A stretch of 64,000 nt of DNA, from assembly GCF_030812995.1 (NCBI RefSeq), contig NZ_JAUSTT010000019.1:34999-98998 (forward strand), in the 5' to 3' direction. The position numbers and the translations under genes are program-made. Of the stretch, positions 1-8,083 are shown one piece after another. The stretch comes from Bacillus chungangensis. GTDB taxonomy: Bacteria > Bacillota > Bacilli > Bacillales > Bacillaceae_C. The notes beneath the pieces were generated by a model. That model ran no database searches, was not told where the DNA came from, and saw only the letters and a program-made list of their open reading frames with translations. Numbering within the stretch: the first letter of the stretch is position 1; each line of letters starts with the position of its first letter.

Positions 1-2852
1 TTATCATCGTTAGACTTAACTTCTGCTTTAGTAGCAGTGATCTCATCGCCAGCAAAAGTAAAGATATCTTTACTTACTTTAGCAGGATCAATAGCTTCGC
101 TAAATGTTACTTCAACTGTGTCAGCTACACCATCTTGTGGATTGCTTGTATCAAATGCTTGAGCATTTTTTGTAACTGTTATATCAGCTGGTTTATCATC
201 AATCCCAACAACTTCAAATCGATAGTTATCGCCATTAATAATTAATCTTACTTTTATAAAGTTGATGTTTTCTTCAACTAATTTATTAAACTCGCCTTCT
301 GTAAGACCAGTATTTCCATTTCTAACATCATAGTAAGAAACTGTTTTGTCTTTATATTTTACTAGGTCTTTACCTTCAAGTTTAATTTCTTTTTTAGATT
401 TGTCAAATGATGTAACAAGACCTACGTGACCTTGACCAACATCAGTAGTAGATTTAAATTTAGCTTTAACAGCTTTTGAAGTTCCAAGGTAAATAGTTGA
501 GCTGTTATTATTTACCGTATTAGCTGGAATTGAAGCTGTAGCAGTTACTTCTAGAGATGCGTTTTTGTCTCCATCTGTTTCAACTGTAATTTTCCTATCT
601 TTCCCATTAACATTTACTGTTAGTGGACTGCCTGGAGAAACAATTTTACCATTAACTTTAATACTGTTATCACCAGTATTTCTAATAGTAAATGTGCCAT
701 CCAAACTAGAAGGTTGACTCAATTCGCTGTTATCTGAATTATATTTAGTACCACTTTGGTTTCCAGCTAATAATACAAAATCATAAGCTTTATTACCAAT
801 AAGTGCTTCTTTATCACCTTTATACTCCGAATTGCTGTCTTTTTCTCTAAGTTCTACAATAGTTGTAGTGAATGTTGCTCTTTCGAAGTAAGTGATTTCA
901 CCTTTTTGTTGTGGTGAAGTTTCATGGTAAGTATTCTCACCAGTGTTACTGTTTCCAATATTGTACCATACTACAGGTGTAGCATATTCATTACCAGTAG
1001 CATTGTCACTAGCAATTGTAAATGATGCTTTACCATCTTTGTCTAATTTAATAGTTGTTGTTTTATCAGCAATTTTTTTCTCATCTTTAGTAAAGTAAGC
1101 ATCTGTGCTAGTGTTTACGTTTCTATCAAGGTTTTCCATGAAACCTACATTCAATACTTGGTTAGGAACTACCTTGCCGTCTTTGTCTTTCACTTCTACG
1201 TTGTACTTACGACCGTTTTTCTCACCAGCAGCTGCTTTTTCGCCGCCATCACGAGTTACTGTGATTTTGTATTCAGATTGGATTGCTCCAAATTGAAGCT
1301 CTTTCGCATATACACGTAGGTTGTCATTTAACAATCTGGCATCAGTTTTGTTATCGATAGTTGTTGCCTGGTATACAACTGGTGTAACTTTTGTGTTTGA
1401 ACCAGTAACTGTGAATTTAGCAACACCGTTTCCGTCTGTTGTAACTTCAGCAGTACGTAGTGTATTGTTTGTTAATTGAACAGGGTTTACACCGTTAACA
1501 GTTGCTTTAGATGTTTTGTCAACTGTTACATTTACGTTTTCAGCAAATGTGACATGGAATTTAGCACCTGGTACTGGGTTGCCTGTTTTCGGATCGTTAT
1601 AAGTGATTTTATATGCTTTTGTTTCGTTGTTGTTTAATTTGTCGCCAGCTTTGTCGTCAGCTTCAATTTTTAGAATTTCGTTGACGCCCCAGAATACTTT
1701 AGCATTTGCACGGTGTGCAGGTGCTCCAGTTGGGTAAACTGCAACATCGTCGTTGTAGCCAGCTGCATATTGAGTGTAAGAATACTCTGCAATACCTTCA
1801 GCGTTTGTTAATGCTTCTTCAACGTGGCTTTTGTTTAAGCTTCCAGCAGCTGCTTGAACGTTGAATGTAACAGGGATACCTGCTTCTTTAACACCAACGT
1901 CTGCTTTCAATGTTACTTGTTTACCAACTACCCCTTGAACAGCTGTGTCAGCTAAAGAGATTTTCTCAGGGATAACAGCAGAGATACCTTCGAATTTACC
2001 GATTTCTTTGCCGCTTTGTTTAACAGTGTATTTTTCTCCACCTTTTTGTTTAGCAGTAGTTAATACAACTGTTTTGTTGTCAGATTGCTTAATAGCAGCG
2101 TTTTCTACTTTTAAGCCGCTAATTTCGAAGTCAGAAGCTTTAACGTCTTTCACTTCTTCTTTATATGTGATTTCAACTGTAGTGTTGTTAACTGCTTTAA
2201 TTTGAGTATCGCCTACGATGCCGTCGCCGTAAATTTGCTCAGCAGTGTAAAGAAGGATTGCCAAGTCACCACGGTCGATTGTGTCGTTAGGTCCGAAAGT
2301 TGTAGTTGTAAGGCCTTTAATAACTCCATCTGCATAAAGTGTTTTGATTGCTTCTGTATACCATGCATCTTTTACATCAGTAAATGGAAGTGTAACGTCA
2401 TTTTTCGGTTCCACACCATATGCTTGCATCGTCATTAGAGCGAATTCTGCACGTGTTAATTCAGTATTAGGTTCGAATTGTCCAGAAGGTTTACCAGTGA
2501 TAACACCTGCTTTATATGCAGCGTTAATTCCTTCTGAATACCATACACCTTGTTTTACATCTGGGAATGGAGCTGCTGATGCAGTCAGATCAAAACCGCG
2601 AATTAAACTTAATACGCGTGCAGCTTGAGCACGTGTTACTTTATTTCTGATTTTGAATGTTCCATCGTTGAATCCTTCAAAAACTTTCATTTTTGCTAAT
2701 GCGTTAATAGGCTCAGTGTAAGGTGTTCCTTCTGCAACATCTGGGAAAGATGAAGCTGCTAGGCCTGTAATAGGAGCAACTGCTGTAGCTACCATTGCGG
2801 CAGTCATTGAAGTTGCTAAAAATTTACGGTATGACTTTGGTTGATATGCCAT
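1..2852 (-). CDS. S-layer protein with three N-terminal SLH domains (3' end beyond window)
   Basis: About 950 codons are open from the ATG at 2852 to the window edge, so the C-terminus is missing. A signal peptide (basic MAYQPKSYRK start, hydrophobic stretch, cleavage near residue 33 after GLAA) is followed by three SLH domains at about residues 34-90, 91-150 and 151-212, recognisable from FPDV...TRAQ, FPDV...LTRAE and FTDV...IDRGD. SLH domains bind pyruvylated secondary wall polysaccharide. The remaining 700-plus residues are Thr/Val/Lys-rich, repetitive and Ig-like, as in surface-layer subunits. The ATG is preceded by AGGAGG at a 12-nt spacing; a closer ATG at 2862 is in another frame. A consensus promoter lies 170 bp upstream. 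Size, SLH domains and promoter strength favour the main S-layer subunit over a minor SLH protein. Confidence 0.93.
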   Translation of the reverse strand, partial: MAYQPKSYRKFLATSMTAAMVATAVAPITGLAASSFPDVAEGTPYTEPINALAKMKVFEGFNDGTFKIRNKVTRAQAARVLSLIRGFDLTASAAPFPDVKQGVWYSEGINAAYKAGVITGKPSGQFEPNTELTRAEFALMTMQAYGVEPKNDVTLPFTDVKDAWYTEAIKTLYADGVIKGLTTTTFGPNDTIDRGDLAILLYTAEQIYGDGIVGDTQIKAVNNTTVEITYKEEVKDVKASDFEISGLKVENAAIKQSDNKTVVLTTAKQKGGEKYTVKQSGKEIGKFEGISAVIPEKISLADTAVQGVVGKQVTLKADVGVKEAGIPVTFNVQAAAGSLNKSHVEEALTNAEGIAEYSYTQYAAGYNDDVAVYPTGAPAHRANAKVFWGVNEILKIEADDKAGDKLNNNETKAYKITYNDPKTGNPVPGAKFHVTFAENVNVTVDKTSKATVNGVNPVQLTNNTLRTAEVTTDGNGVAKFTVTGSNTKVTPVVYQATTIDNKTDARLLNDNLRVYAKELQFGAIQSEYKITVTRDGGEKAAAGEKNGRKYNVEVKDKDGKVVPNQVLNVGFMENLDRNVNTSTDAYFTKDEKKIADKTTTIKLDKDGKASFTIASDNATGNEYATPVVWYNIGNSNTGENTYHETSPQQKGEITYFERATFTTTIVELREKDSNSEYKGDKEALIGNKAYDFVLLAGNQSGTKYNSDNSELSQPSSLDGTFTIRNTGDNSIKVNGKIVSPGSPLTVNVNGKDRKITVETDGDKNASLEVTATASIPANTVNNNSSTIYLGTSKAVKAKFKSTTDVGQGHVGLVTSFDKSKKEIKLEGKDLVKYKDKTVSYYDVRNGNTGLTEGEFNKLVEENINFIKVRLIINGDNYRFEVVGIDDKPADITVTKNAQAFDTSNPQDGVADTVEVTFSEAIDPAKVSKDIFTFAGDEITATKAEVKSNDD

Positions 2853-3023
2853 AGTATTTCATTTCCTCCTTTTTGTATGTAAAGCATGTATTATTTTCCA
2901 ATCCTAGAGACATAGTGTGCTGGTTTCTAAGGTTGTTTTTCTCATGATGTTGTCCACAATGTCTGTAGTCTCGTAGACTGGGAAAAAATAGTTGTAAAAA
3001 ACAAACCAAACCATGCATATATG

Positions 3024-3052
3024 AGTATAGTTAACAATGATTTCAATGTCAA
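3024..3052 (-). promoter_or_regulatory. Consensus sigma-A promoter of the S-layer gene
   Basis: On the minus strand TTGACA (3052-3047) and TATACT (3029-3024) are separated by exactly 17 bp. Transcription would start near 3017, giving a leader of about 165 nt before the ATG at 2852. The leader contains a small stem, AGTCT-ACG-AGACT, near 2966-2980. Long leaders are known for other S-layer mRNAs; a stabilising role here is inference. Confidence 0.8.
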
Positions 3053-3299
3053 CTATAAAAATGACATATTAGCATTTTTTATTAAAGTTGGTTTACTTTT
3101 CACGTTAAACCCATTTTACCCTATCATTCATAAATTTCAAGCGTTTTTCTACAAAAAAAAGTTCCTTAAGAAATGATTCTTTCCTTATATATAGTTTTTC
3201 ATTTCAAAGCTGAAATGATTGGAAAGTGCATAAGATAGAGGGATTTGCCATGATAGGATATAGTTGGCAAGGGGCGCTTGTCGTTGTTTTGTGGTCGTT

Positions 3300-3328
3300 T
3301 TGTCATTTTTGTCATGAAAGTGTAAAAT
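3300..3328 (+). promoter_or_regulatory. Sigma-A-like promoter for the 29-codon ORF
   Basis: TTGTCA (3300-3305), a 17-bp spacer and TAAAAT (3323-3328) on the plus strand. A start near 3335 gives a 60-nt leader whose first part can fold (GACCTCCTA at 3336-3344 with TAGGAGTC at 3362-3369). Confidence 0.5.
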
Positions 3329-3394
3329 AAAAATCGACCTCCTACGACTTTATTTCGAGTATAGGAGTCCTTAAAGAAGGGAGTTTAGTAGTGT

Positions 3395-3484
3395 ATGAAA
3401 AAAACATTCTCGATTATTGTCGCATCATTGGTTTTTCTGTTTACCCTTTTCTCCCTCAAGTTGCGCAAAAAACGTAAAAGCTAA
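3395..3484 (+). CDS. Possible 29-residue hydrophobic/basic peptide
   Basis: An ATG at 3395 opens a 29-codon frame ending at TAA 3484. The product has a KK start, one hydrophobic segment of about 18 residues (FSIIVASLVFLFTLFSLK) and a strongly basic tail, LRKKRKS. GAAGGGAG about 12 nt upstream can serve as ribosome binding site, a good promoter match lies upstream, and a bidirectional terminator follows at 3532, so a complete small transcription unit is present. The shape fits a small membrane peptide; type I toxins share this shape but no family was recognised. It lies divergent to the S-layer gene. The function is unknown. Confidence 0.4.
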   Translation: MKKTFSIIVASLVFLFTLFSLKLRKKRKS

Positions 3485-3531
3485 CTGTGATGGAAATCCC
3501 TGCTTCTTTAACCACATCTTCTATCATACAC

Positions 3532-3564
3532 AAAAAAAAAGCGCTTGTGCAAGGGCGCTTTTTT
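3532..3564. terminator. Bidirectional terminator between subtilase and small ORF
   Basis: An A-run, GCGC stem and T-run (AAAAAGCGC...GCGCTTTTTT) form a hairpin that has T-runs in both directions. It closes the subtilase gene ending at 3585 and the small ORF ending at 3484. Confidence 0.75.
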
Positions 3565-3584
3565 GTTCGGGAAAATGATAATGG

Positions 3585-5249
3585 TTATTCCCTCGTCTCG
3601 TTCATTGCTTTTGAAAGCAGCACGGTTAATTCTGATCTGGTAATACTTTCGTTCGGCTTGAATGTATGATCCGGGTAGCCATTTGTCATGTGAGCTGTTT
3701 TTAAACTATTGACTGCTTCATAGTAGTAAGCTTCAGGACGTACATCACGAAAACTTGCTGTATTATTATCAGGTAAATGGAAAGCTTTCTTCATTAATAT
3801 TGCCACATCGCCGCGGACAATTGGATCGTCTGGTTTGAACGATCCGTCTGGAAATCCTGTAATCATCGCTAATTCACTTGCTGCTTGTATATAGGGAGCA
3901 GCAAATGATGCTGGCTTTACATCGGTAAAGATCGTTTCTGAACTGTCCGTTTCTACGTTTAATATTTTCCCGATCATCGTTACCGCTTCTGCTCTTGTCA
4001 CGACCTCGTGAGGCTGGAAGGTGCCATCAGGATAGCCGCTAATGATCGCTTCTCCGCTTAAATGTTGTACGGATGGCGTATACCAGCTTGCTTCACGAAC
4101 ATCTGAATAAGGAGTCGTATCTTTCGTTGGCGCTTGTATGAGTCCGTAGCCGTATTCTTTATTTTTCCCTGGCGTGCCGAGGTCGAGTGCATTGATTTGC
4201 ATCATGTGACGGATCTCTTTATGATCGAGCTCAGGAAAAGCTTCCTTATATAGTGCTAACACACCCGCAACAAAAGGGGTTGCAATGGATGTGCCATGTG
4301 TAACGATATAATCTCCATTCGCATTGTCTGTCAACACGTGTGAAGTTGTAAGAATGTAGGAGCCTGGAGCTGTGATTTCCAATGATTTGCCTGTATAAGA
4401 AAAGGATGAGTACAAATGATCTTCATCAATGGAACCGACAGCAATGACAGATGGATAGCGTGCAGGATACAATACGTCTGTTCCTTCGGGTAAAGGCACT
4501 TTCGTATTTCCCGAAGCCGCTACGATTAAAATTCCTTTTTCATATGCTTTCGCGAGTACTTTCTTAAGTGCATATGAATCTTGTTTCGTTGTTAAGCTTA
4601 AATTGATAATGTCCATTTCGTGCTCAATGGCCCAATCAATCCCGGCAATGACGTTCGTTTGGTTGCCAAAGCCATTATCGTCCAATGCTCGGACTGCATA
4701 AATGCTTGCTTCTGGTGCAATGCCGACAATGCCAATGTCATTGTTGAGCGCACCGATAATGCCTGCAACATGAGTGCCATGTCCAAAAACATCCGTATAG
4801 GAAGTACGGTCACCGATAAAAGAGACACCGCCAGCAATATGTAAGTCGGGATGCTGATCGTTCACTCCAGTATCAATAATGGCAATTTTAACGCCTTTTC
4901 CTGTATAGCCAGATTGTAATGCTTTTGGCGGCTTCACAAGATTGTAGCCCCAATTGGTCTGTTGTGCTTCCGTTTTTACTACCCCGTCATGTTCCACCCA
5001 TTTTACGTGTGGGAGCTGCTTTAATGCCTCACGTTCTGTTTTTGGAACTGTTACAGCAATAGCGGGGATATTCGCAAACTGATGATGCACGTCTGCTTGC
5101 ACATTTTCTAGTACAGATAAGTCAACTTCCTCTTCAAATCCAACAATGATTCTTTCTGTCTCGATATCTAATGCTTCTGCATTGACAGTATTAAAGCTTG
5201 TAAACAGGATAAATAGTAAACTGGCTAACCATCCAATAGATCGTTTCAC
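3585..5249 (-). CDS. S8 subtilisin-like serine protease with C-terminal SLH anchor
   Basis: This is a 554-residue secreted protease. Signal peptide residues 1-26 are followed by an I9-like propeptide (about 30-90) and a subtilase domain with Asp126 (AIIDTG), His157 (GHGTH), oxyanion Asn248 (AASGN) and Ser321 (HGTSIATPF), so the triad is intact. Three SLH domains fill residues 382-554 (YSDV, FTDV and FRDV starts with VTRAE, IVRGD and ITRSE). The protein should sit on the wall under or in the S-layer. The start is a GTG with AAGGGG upstream. It lies downstream of the SLH amidase, separated by a hairpin. A role in surface-protein processing or nutrient proteolysis is inference. Confidence 0.95.
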   Translation of the reverse strand: MKRSIGWLASLLFILFTSFNTVNAEALDIETERIIVGFEEEVDLSVLENVQADVHHQFANIPAIAVTVPKTEREALKQLPHVKWVEHDGVVKTEAQQTNWGYNLVKPPKALQSGYTGKGVKIAIIDTGVNDQHPDLHIAGGVSFIGDRTSYTDVFGHGTHVAGIIGALNNDIGIVGIAPEASIYAVRALDDNGFGNQTNVIAGIDWAIEHEMDIINLSLTTKQDSYALKKVLAKAYEKGILIVAASGNTKVPLPEGTDVLYPARYPSVIAVGSIDEDHLYSSFSYTGKSLEITAPGSYILTTSHVLTDNANGDYIVTHGTSIATPFVAGVLALYKEAFPELDHKEIRHMMQINALDLGTPGKNKEYGYGLIQAPTKDTTPYSDVREASWYTPSVQHLSGEAIISGYPDGTFQPHEVVTRAEAVTMIGKILNVETDSSETIFTDVKPASFAAPYIQAASELAMITGFPDGSFKPDDPIVRGDVAILMKKAFHLPDNNTASFRDVRPEAYYYEAVNSLKTAHMTNGYPDHTFKPNESITRSELTVLLSKAMNETRE

Positions 5250-5363
5250 AAGTCCATCCCCTTCTCTATTTCCTCATTTGCTAGCTGCCCAATTATCTTC
5301 ATTAATGGTTAGATCCCTACTTTCGATGCAAGCATATCTCCCCATTGCTTCCTCTATATAGAG

Positions 5364-5395
5364 GAAGCACTCAAGCAAAATGCTTGAGTGGCTTC
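5364..5395 (-). terminator. Hairpin after the amidase gene
   Basis: GAAGC-ACTCAAGC pairs with GCTTGAGT-GGCTTC around an AAAAT loop, between the amidase stop at 5437 and the subtilase start. It overlaps the palindrome cttcctctatatagaggaag (5349-5368), so two mutually exclusive stems can form. The T-tract is weak. Confidence 0.6.
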
Positions 5396-5436
5396 TAAAA
5401 ATCTTGGTCATCTTGCTGAACGATAACTTCGGCGAC

Positions 5437-7122
5437 TTACATTCCTTTCCAAGCGTAATAATCAAGAATCCCTTGGGTGATTGCGGCAGCAGCTGCATCA
5501 CGATATTGATCGGAAGCCAGCTTTGCAGCATCGTCTTTGTTCGTAAGGAAGCCGAGTTCTACAAGAACAGCAGTCATTGTTGTTTCGCGGATAACATGGA
5601 AGTCTCCGTGCTTTACGCCGCGGTCAGCAGTTTTCATCGCGGCAACTAATTGCTTTTGGATGAAAGCTGCTAATTGTTGACTTTCTTTAGATCGCGTATC
5701 GCCAGAAGCTGTTTTGTAATAGTACGTCTCTGAACCGGATGCACTTGCGGTTGCACTGTTCGCGTGGATGCTTACAAACGTATCTGAATTGCTGTCTTTG
5801 GCGATTTTGACTCTTTGTGTAAGCGTAGGATAGCTATCATCTCTGCGAGTCATGATCACTTCAATGCCTTGTTCCTTTAAAAGCTTTTCTACGCGTAGCG
5901 CCACAGCAAGGGTTACGTCTTTTTCATTCAAACCGTTTGCAATTGCTCCGGGATCTGTTCCGCCATGCCCTGCATCAATCGTAATGATTTTTTTGCCATT
6001 TGCAGGCGGCGGTGTTGGTGTTGGTGTTTCTGGCTGCGTTGGCGCTACATCTTTTTGCAAGTATTTATTGTTGACATAGCCTTTCAAGTTGCCAGCTGTA
6101 ATACTCGACCAATCGCCTGTCGTCTCATTGACAGTTACTTTCGTGTTGTACGTCAGTGCGCCGATTACACCATAGTTTACGCCAGGGCCGCTGCGGACGT
6201 TTAAAGAATCTACGTTTACGTAACGTACGACAGGCTCTTGTACTGCTGGTGGCGTTTCAGGTTCTTTTGGCGGTGTCACAGGTGTTTCTGGCTCTTTTGG
6301 TACTTCTTCCTGTTGTAAATATTTCGCGCTCACATAGCCTTTCAAGCTGCCAGCTGATATGTATGCCCAACCATTTGAAATTTCATGCACCGTTACTTTC
6401 GCATTCTGCTTCAAAGAACCGATCGCCTGATAATTCGTACCAGGGCCGCTCCGAACGTTTAAGGAGGTTGCATTTACATAGCTTTCCCCGATTGAATTAT
6501 GTTCAAAAACGATGCGGAATTCTTCGTTCAGGCTGCGGGCGACTAGTAAAGCAAATTCTGCTCTTGTAATCGCTGTGTTTGGCTTGAATGTTCCATCTGG
6601 ATAGCCAACAGAAATCCCTGCTGTTGTTAGCTTATTAATCGCTGCATATTGCTTCCCAGAGGGCGAAACATCTTTGTAGAAAACATCGCCTTCTTTTGTA
6701 AATTGAAATGCCTTCGTAATCAGGACAGACATTTCCCATCTCGTAATCTTGCTTTCAGGCCGGAATTTCCCCGCTCCGTCTCCAGAGATGATGCCTTTTT
6801 CAAATGCCGACTGAATATAGCCGGAAGCAAATGAATCTTTTTTCACATCTGAGAAGCTTGTCTTACGCTTTTCACCATTTAAGCCAATCGCTTTTCCGAT
6901 TAATGTTGCCGCTTCTGCACGGGTGACATTGTTGTTCGGTCGAAATGTCTGATCTGGATAGCCTGAGAGAACATCGCGATCGATTAAGTAGCCGATTTCT
7001 TTCTGGTACTTTTCTGGGATGTCTTTCAGTTTTGCAGCTGCGTTTGCTTCGGTATGAAGTGTACCGAGCATAACGACAAAGGCCATCATAAGCGAGACAG
7101 AAAATCTAAGGTGCTTAGCCAT
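5437..7122 (-). CDS. N-acetylmuramoyl-L-alanine amidase with SLH and SH3b domains
   Basis: This 561-residue autolysin cleaves the MurNAc-L-Ala bond of peptidoglycan. A signal peptide (1-29) is followed by three SLH domains (about 33-205), two bacterial SH3 domains (about 215-270 and 301-356, both with LNVRSGPG), a Pro/Thr/Glu linker after each SH3 domain, and an Amidase_3 domain (about 378-558). The zinc and catalytic residues are visible: His386 (DAGHGG), Glu400, His453 (SIHANS) and Glu522 (VELGF). SLH anchoring combined with SH3b gives two modes of wall attachment. The start ATG has AAGGAGA five bases upstream. It lies in a cluster of SLH proteins. Confidence 0.96.
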   Translation of the reverse strand: MAKHLRFSVSLMMAFVVMLGTLHTEANAAAKLKDIPEKYQKEIGYLIDRDVLSGYPDQTFRPNNNVTRAEAATLIGKAIGLNGEKRKTSFSDVKKDSFASGYIQSAFEKGIISGDGAGKFRPESKITRWEMSVLITKAFQFTKEGDVFYKDVSPSGKQYAAINKLTTAGISVGYPDGTFKPNTAITRAEFALLVARSLNEEFRIVFEHNSIGESYVNATSLNVRSGPGTNYQAIGSLKQNAKVTVHEISNGWAYISAGSLKGYVSAKYLQQEEVPKEPETPVTPPKEPETPPAVQEPVVRYVNVDSLNVRSGPGVNYGVIGALTYNTKVTVNETTGDWSSITAGNLKGYVNNKYLQKDVAPTQPETPTPTPPPANGKKIITIDAGHGGTDPGAIANGLNEKDVTLAVALRVEKLLKEQGIEVIMTRRDDSYPTLTQRVKIAKDSNSDTFVSIHANSATASASGSETYYYKTASGDTRSKESQQLAAFIQKQLVAAMKTADRGVKHGDFHVIRETTMTAVLVELGFLTNKDDAAKLASDQYRDAAAAAITQGILDYYAWKGM

Positions 7123-7319
7123 TTTTCTCCTTTTCCCTCCTTTTAGTTTTAATCATGTAAAAAGCTTTCTAACTCCAAGCATAGCGCCATCTTTTTAGAA
7201 AAATAAAGATTCACATCTGATCAAAGCATGTCCAAAGAATCTTGGCATGCCGAGGAGAACAAGCAGCTTCCCTGTCCCTCTAATCAAGACCAGCATTAAG
7301 CAACCGGAATATGAACATG

Positions 7320-7516
7320 TCAGAGATTGTTTGAACAACTTTAAATAGATCATGTTAAAAAAATCTTTGAAAGCAAGCACTAGCGGTTTGAGACACATCG
7401 CAGAAAAGAGCGGAGTATGCGCAATGAGCATGTTGAACGGCATTTTCTCGACGTTTTGCGAAGGTGCAGTGTGGATTTTCAGAGACTTTTTGAACAACCT
7501 CTAATAGACCGATGTT
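7320..7516 (+). repeat. Intergenic repeat pair related to 56.6 kb element
   Basis: Two copies of a 37-bp word, TCAGAGA(C/T)T(G/T)TTTGAACAAC..., lie at 7320-7356 and 7479-7516. The second copy is preceded by TGCAGTGTGGA. The same pair of words, in the same order, occurs on the minus strand at 56618-56701. The function is unknown. Confidence 0.6.
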
Positions 7517-7727
7517 TTCATAGTTTACCATATTAAACTAATATTTTTGGTTATTTTTCTAAAAATGACAAAAGTTTTTCGGCGCCTTTGTGGGAAAATG
7601 CTTGACAACTGCATGTTAGCATATATTTGGTTTTGAAGGAATATTTTTCGGCATATTTAGTTCGTCAGACACAAATAGCAAAAAATGATGCGAAATTTCT
7701 GTAGTGTTGACAAATCATGATACTCGT

Positions 7728-7756
7728 TGACATATTTTATGATTCCTTGGATAATG
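7728..7756 (+). promoter_or_regulatory. Sigma-A-like promoter upstream of deacetylase gene
   Basis: TTGACA (7728-7733), a 17-bp spacer and GATAAT (7751-7756). The implied leader to the deacetylase start at 8084 is about 320 nt and would include the 9-codon ORF at 7868. Confidence 0.5.
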
Positions 7757-7867
7757 AACCTGTTGCAGGCAGCATGGATATGAATAGTTGACTGAAATTC
7801 TTAAAAATATATTAATTTATACGAACCTCATGGGGATGTTGTTACAATATACTCATGAGGTGATTTT

Positions 7868-7897
7868 ATGAAAATATATGATTGGAGAGTTTGCTAA
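7868..7897 (+). CDS. Possible 9-codon leader peptide MKIYDWRVC
   Basis: GAGGTGATTTT places a strong SD directly before ATG 7868; the frame stops at TAA after nine codons. The SD lies in the right arm of the inverted repeat CCTCATG...CATGAGG, so it could be sequestered. A leader-peptide role is inference, and it may be a chance frame. Confidence 0.25.
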   Translation: MKIYDWRVC

Positions 7898-8083
7898 AAG
7901 AAATAACAAGAACTGAACAAATACTTAGAAATTGAAGTAAATTAGGAAAATTCAACCCGCTCATGTCGTAGGTTGCATCGTCAAATTTTGCGCAAATATG
8001 AATGAATAAGGAGGGGAACCGTTTCGTCAAAACGAGCAACATGATTTATTTGATTTTTATCAGTTTTTGGCAACGGGAAAATC

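Larger units (their letters stand above)
7123..8083. other. Long intergenic region with repeat, promoter and leader ORF
   Basis: This 960-bp gap holds the amidase upstream region, a 37-bp direct repeat (7320-7356 and 7479-7516), a promoter at 7728-7756 and a 9-codon ORF at 7868-7897 with a good SD. It also has an inverted repeat ACCTCATG...CATGAGGT (about 7825-7862) and a GGAGGGG motif near 8014. A 100-codon minus frame at 7195-7497 lies across the repeat and looks non-coding. Confidence 0.6.

Noticed and set aside
2824..3018. 64-codon minus-strand frame over the S-layer leader and start
   Set aside because: It is out of frame with the S-layer gene, spans promoter and leader, and has no SD at its start.
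6156..6569. 137-codon plus frame
   Set aside because: Antisense to the SH3b region of the amidase; no SD and no domain.
7195..7497. 100-codon minus-strand frame upstream of the amidase gene
   Set aside because: It lies across the duplicated intergenic repeat, has no SD, and its product has no protein-like pattern.
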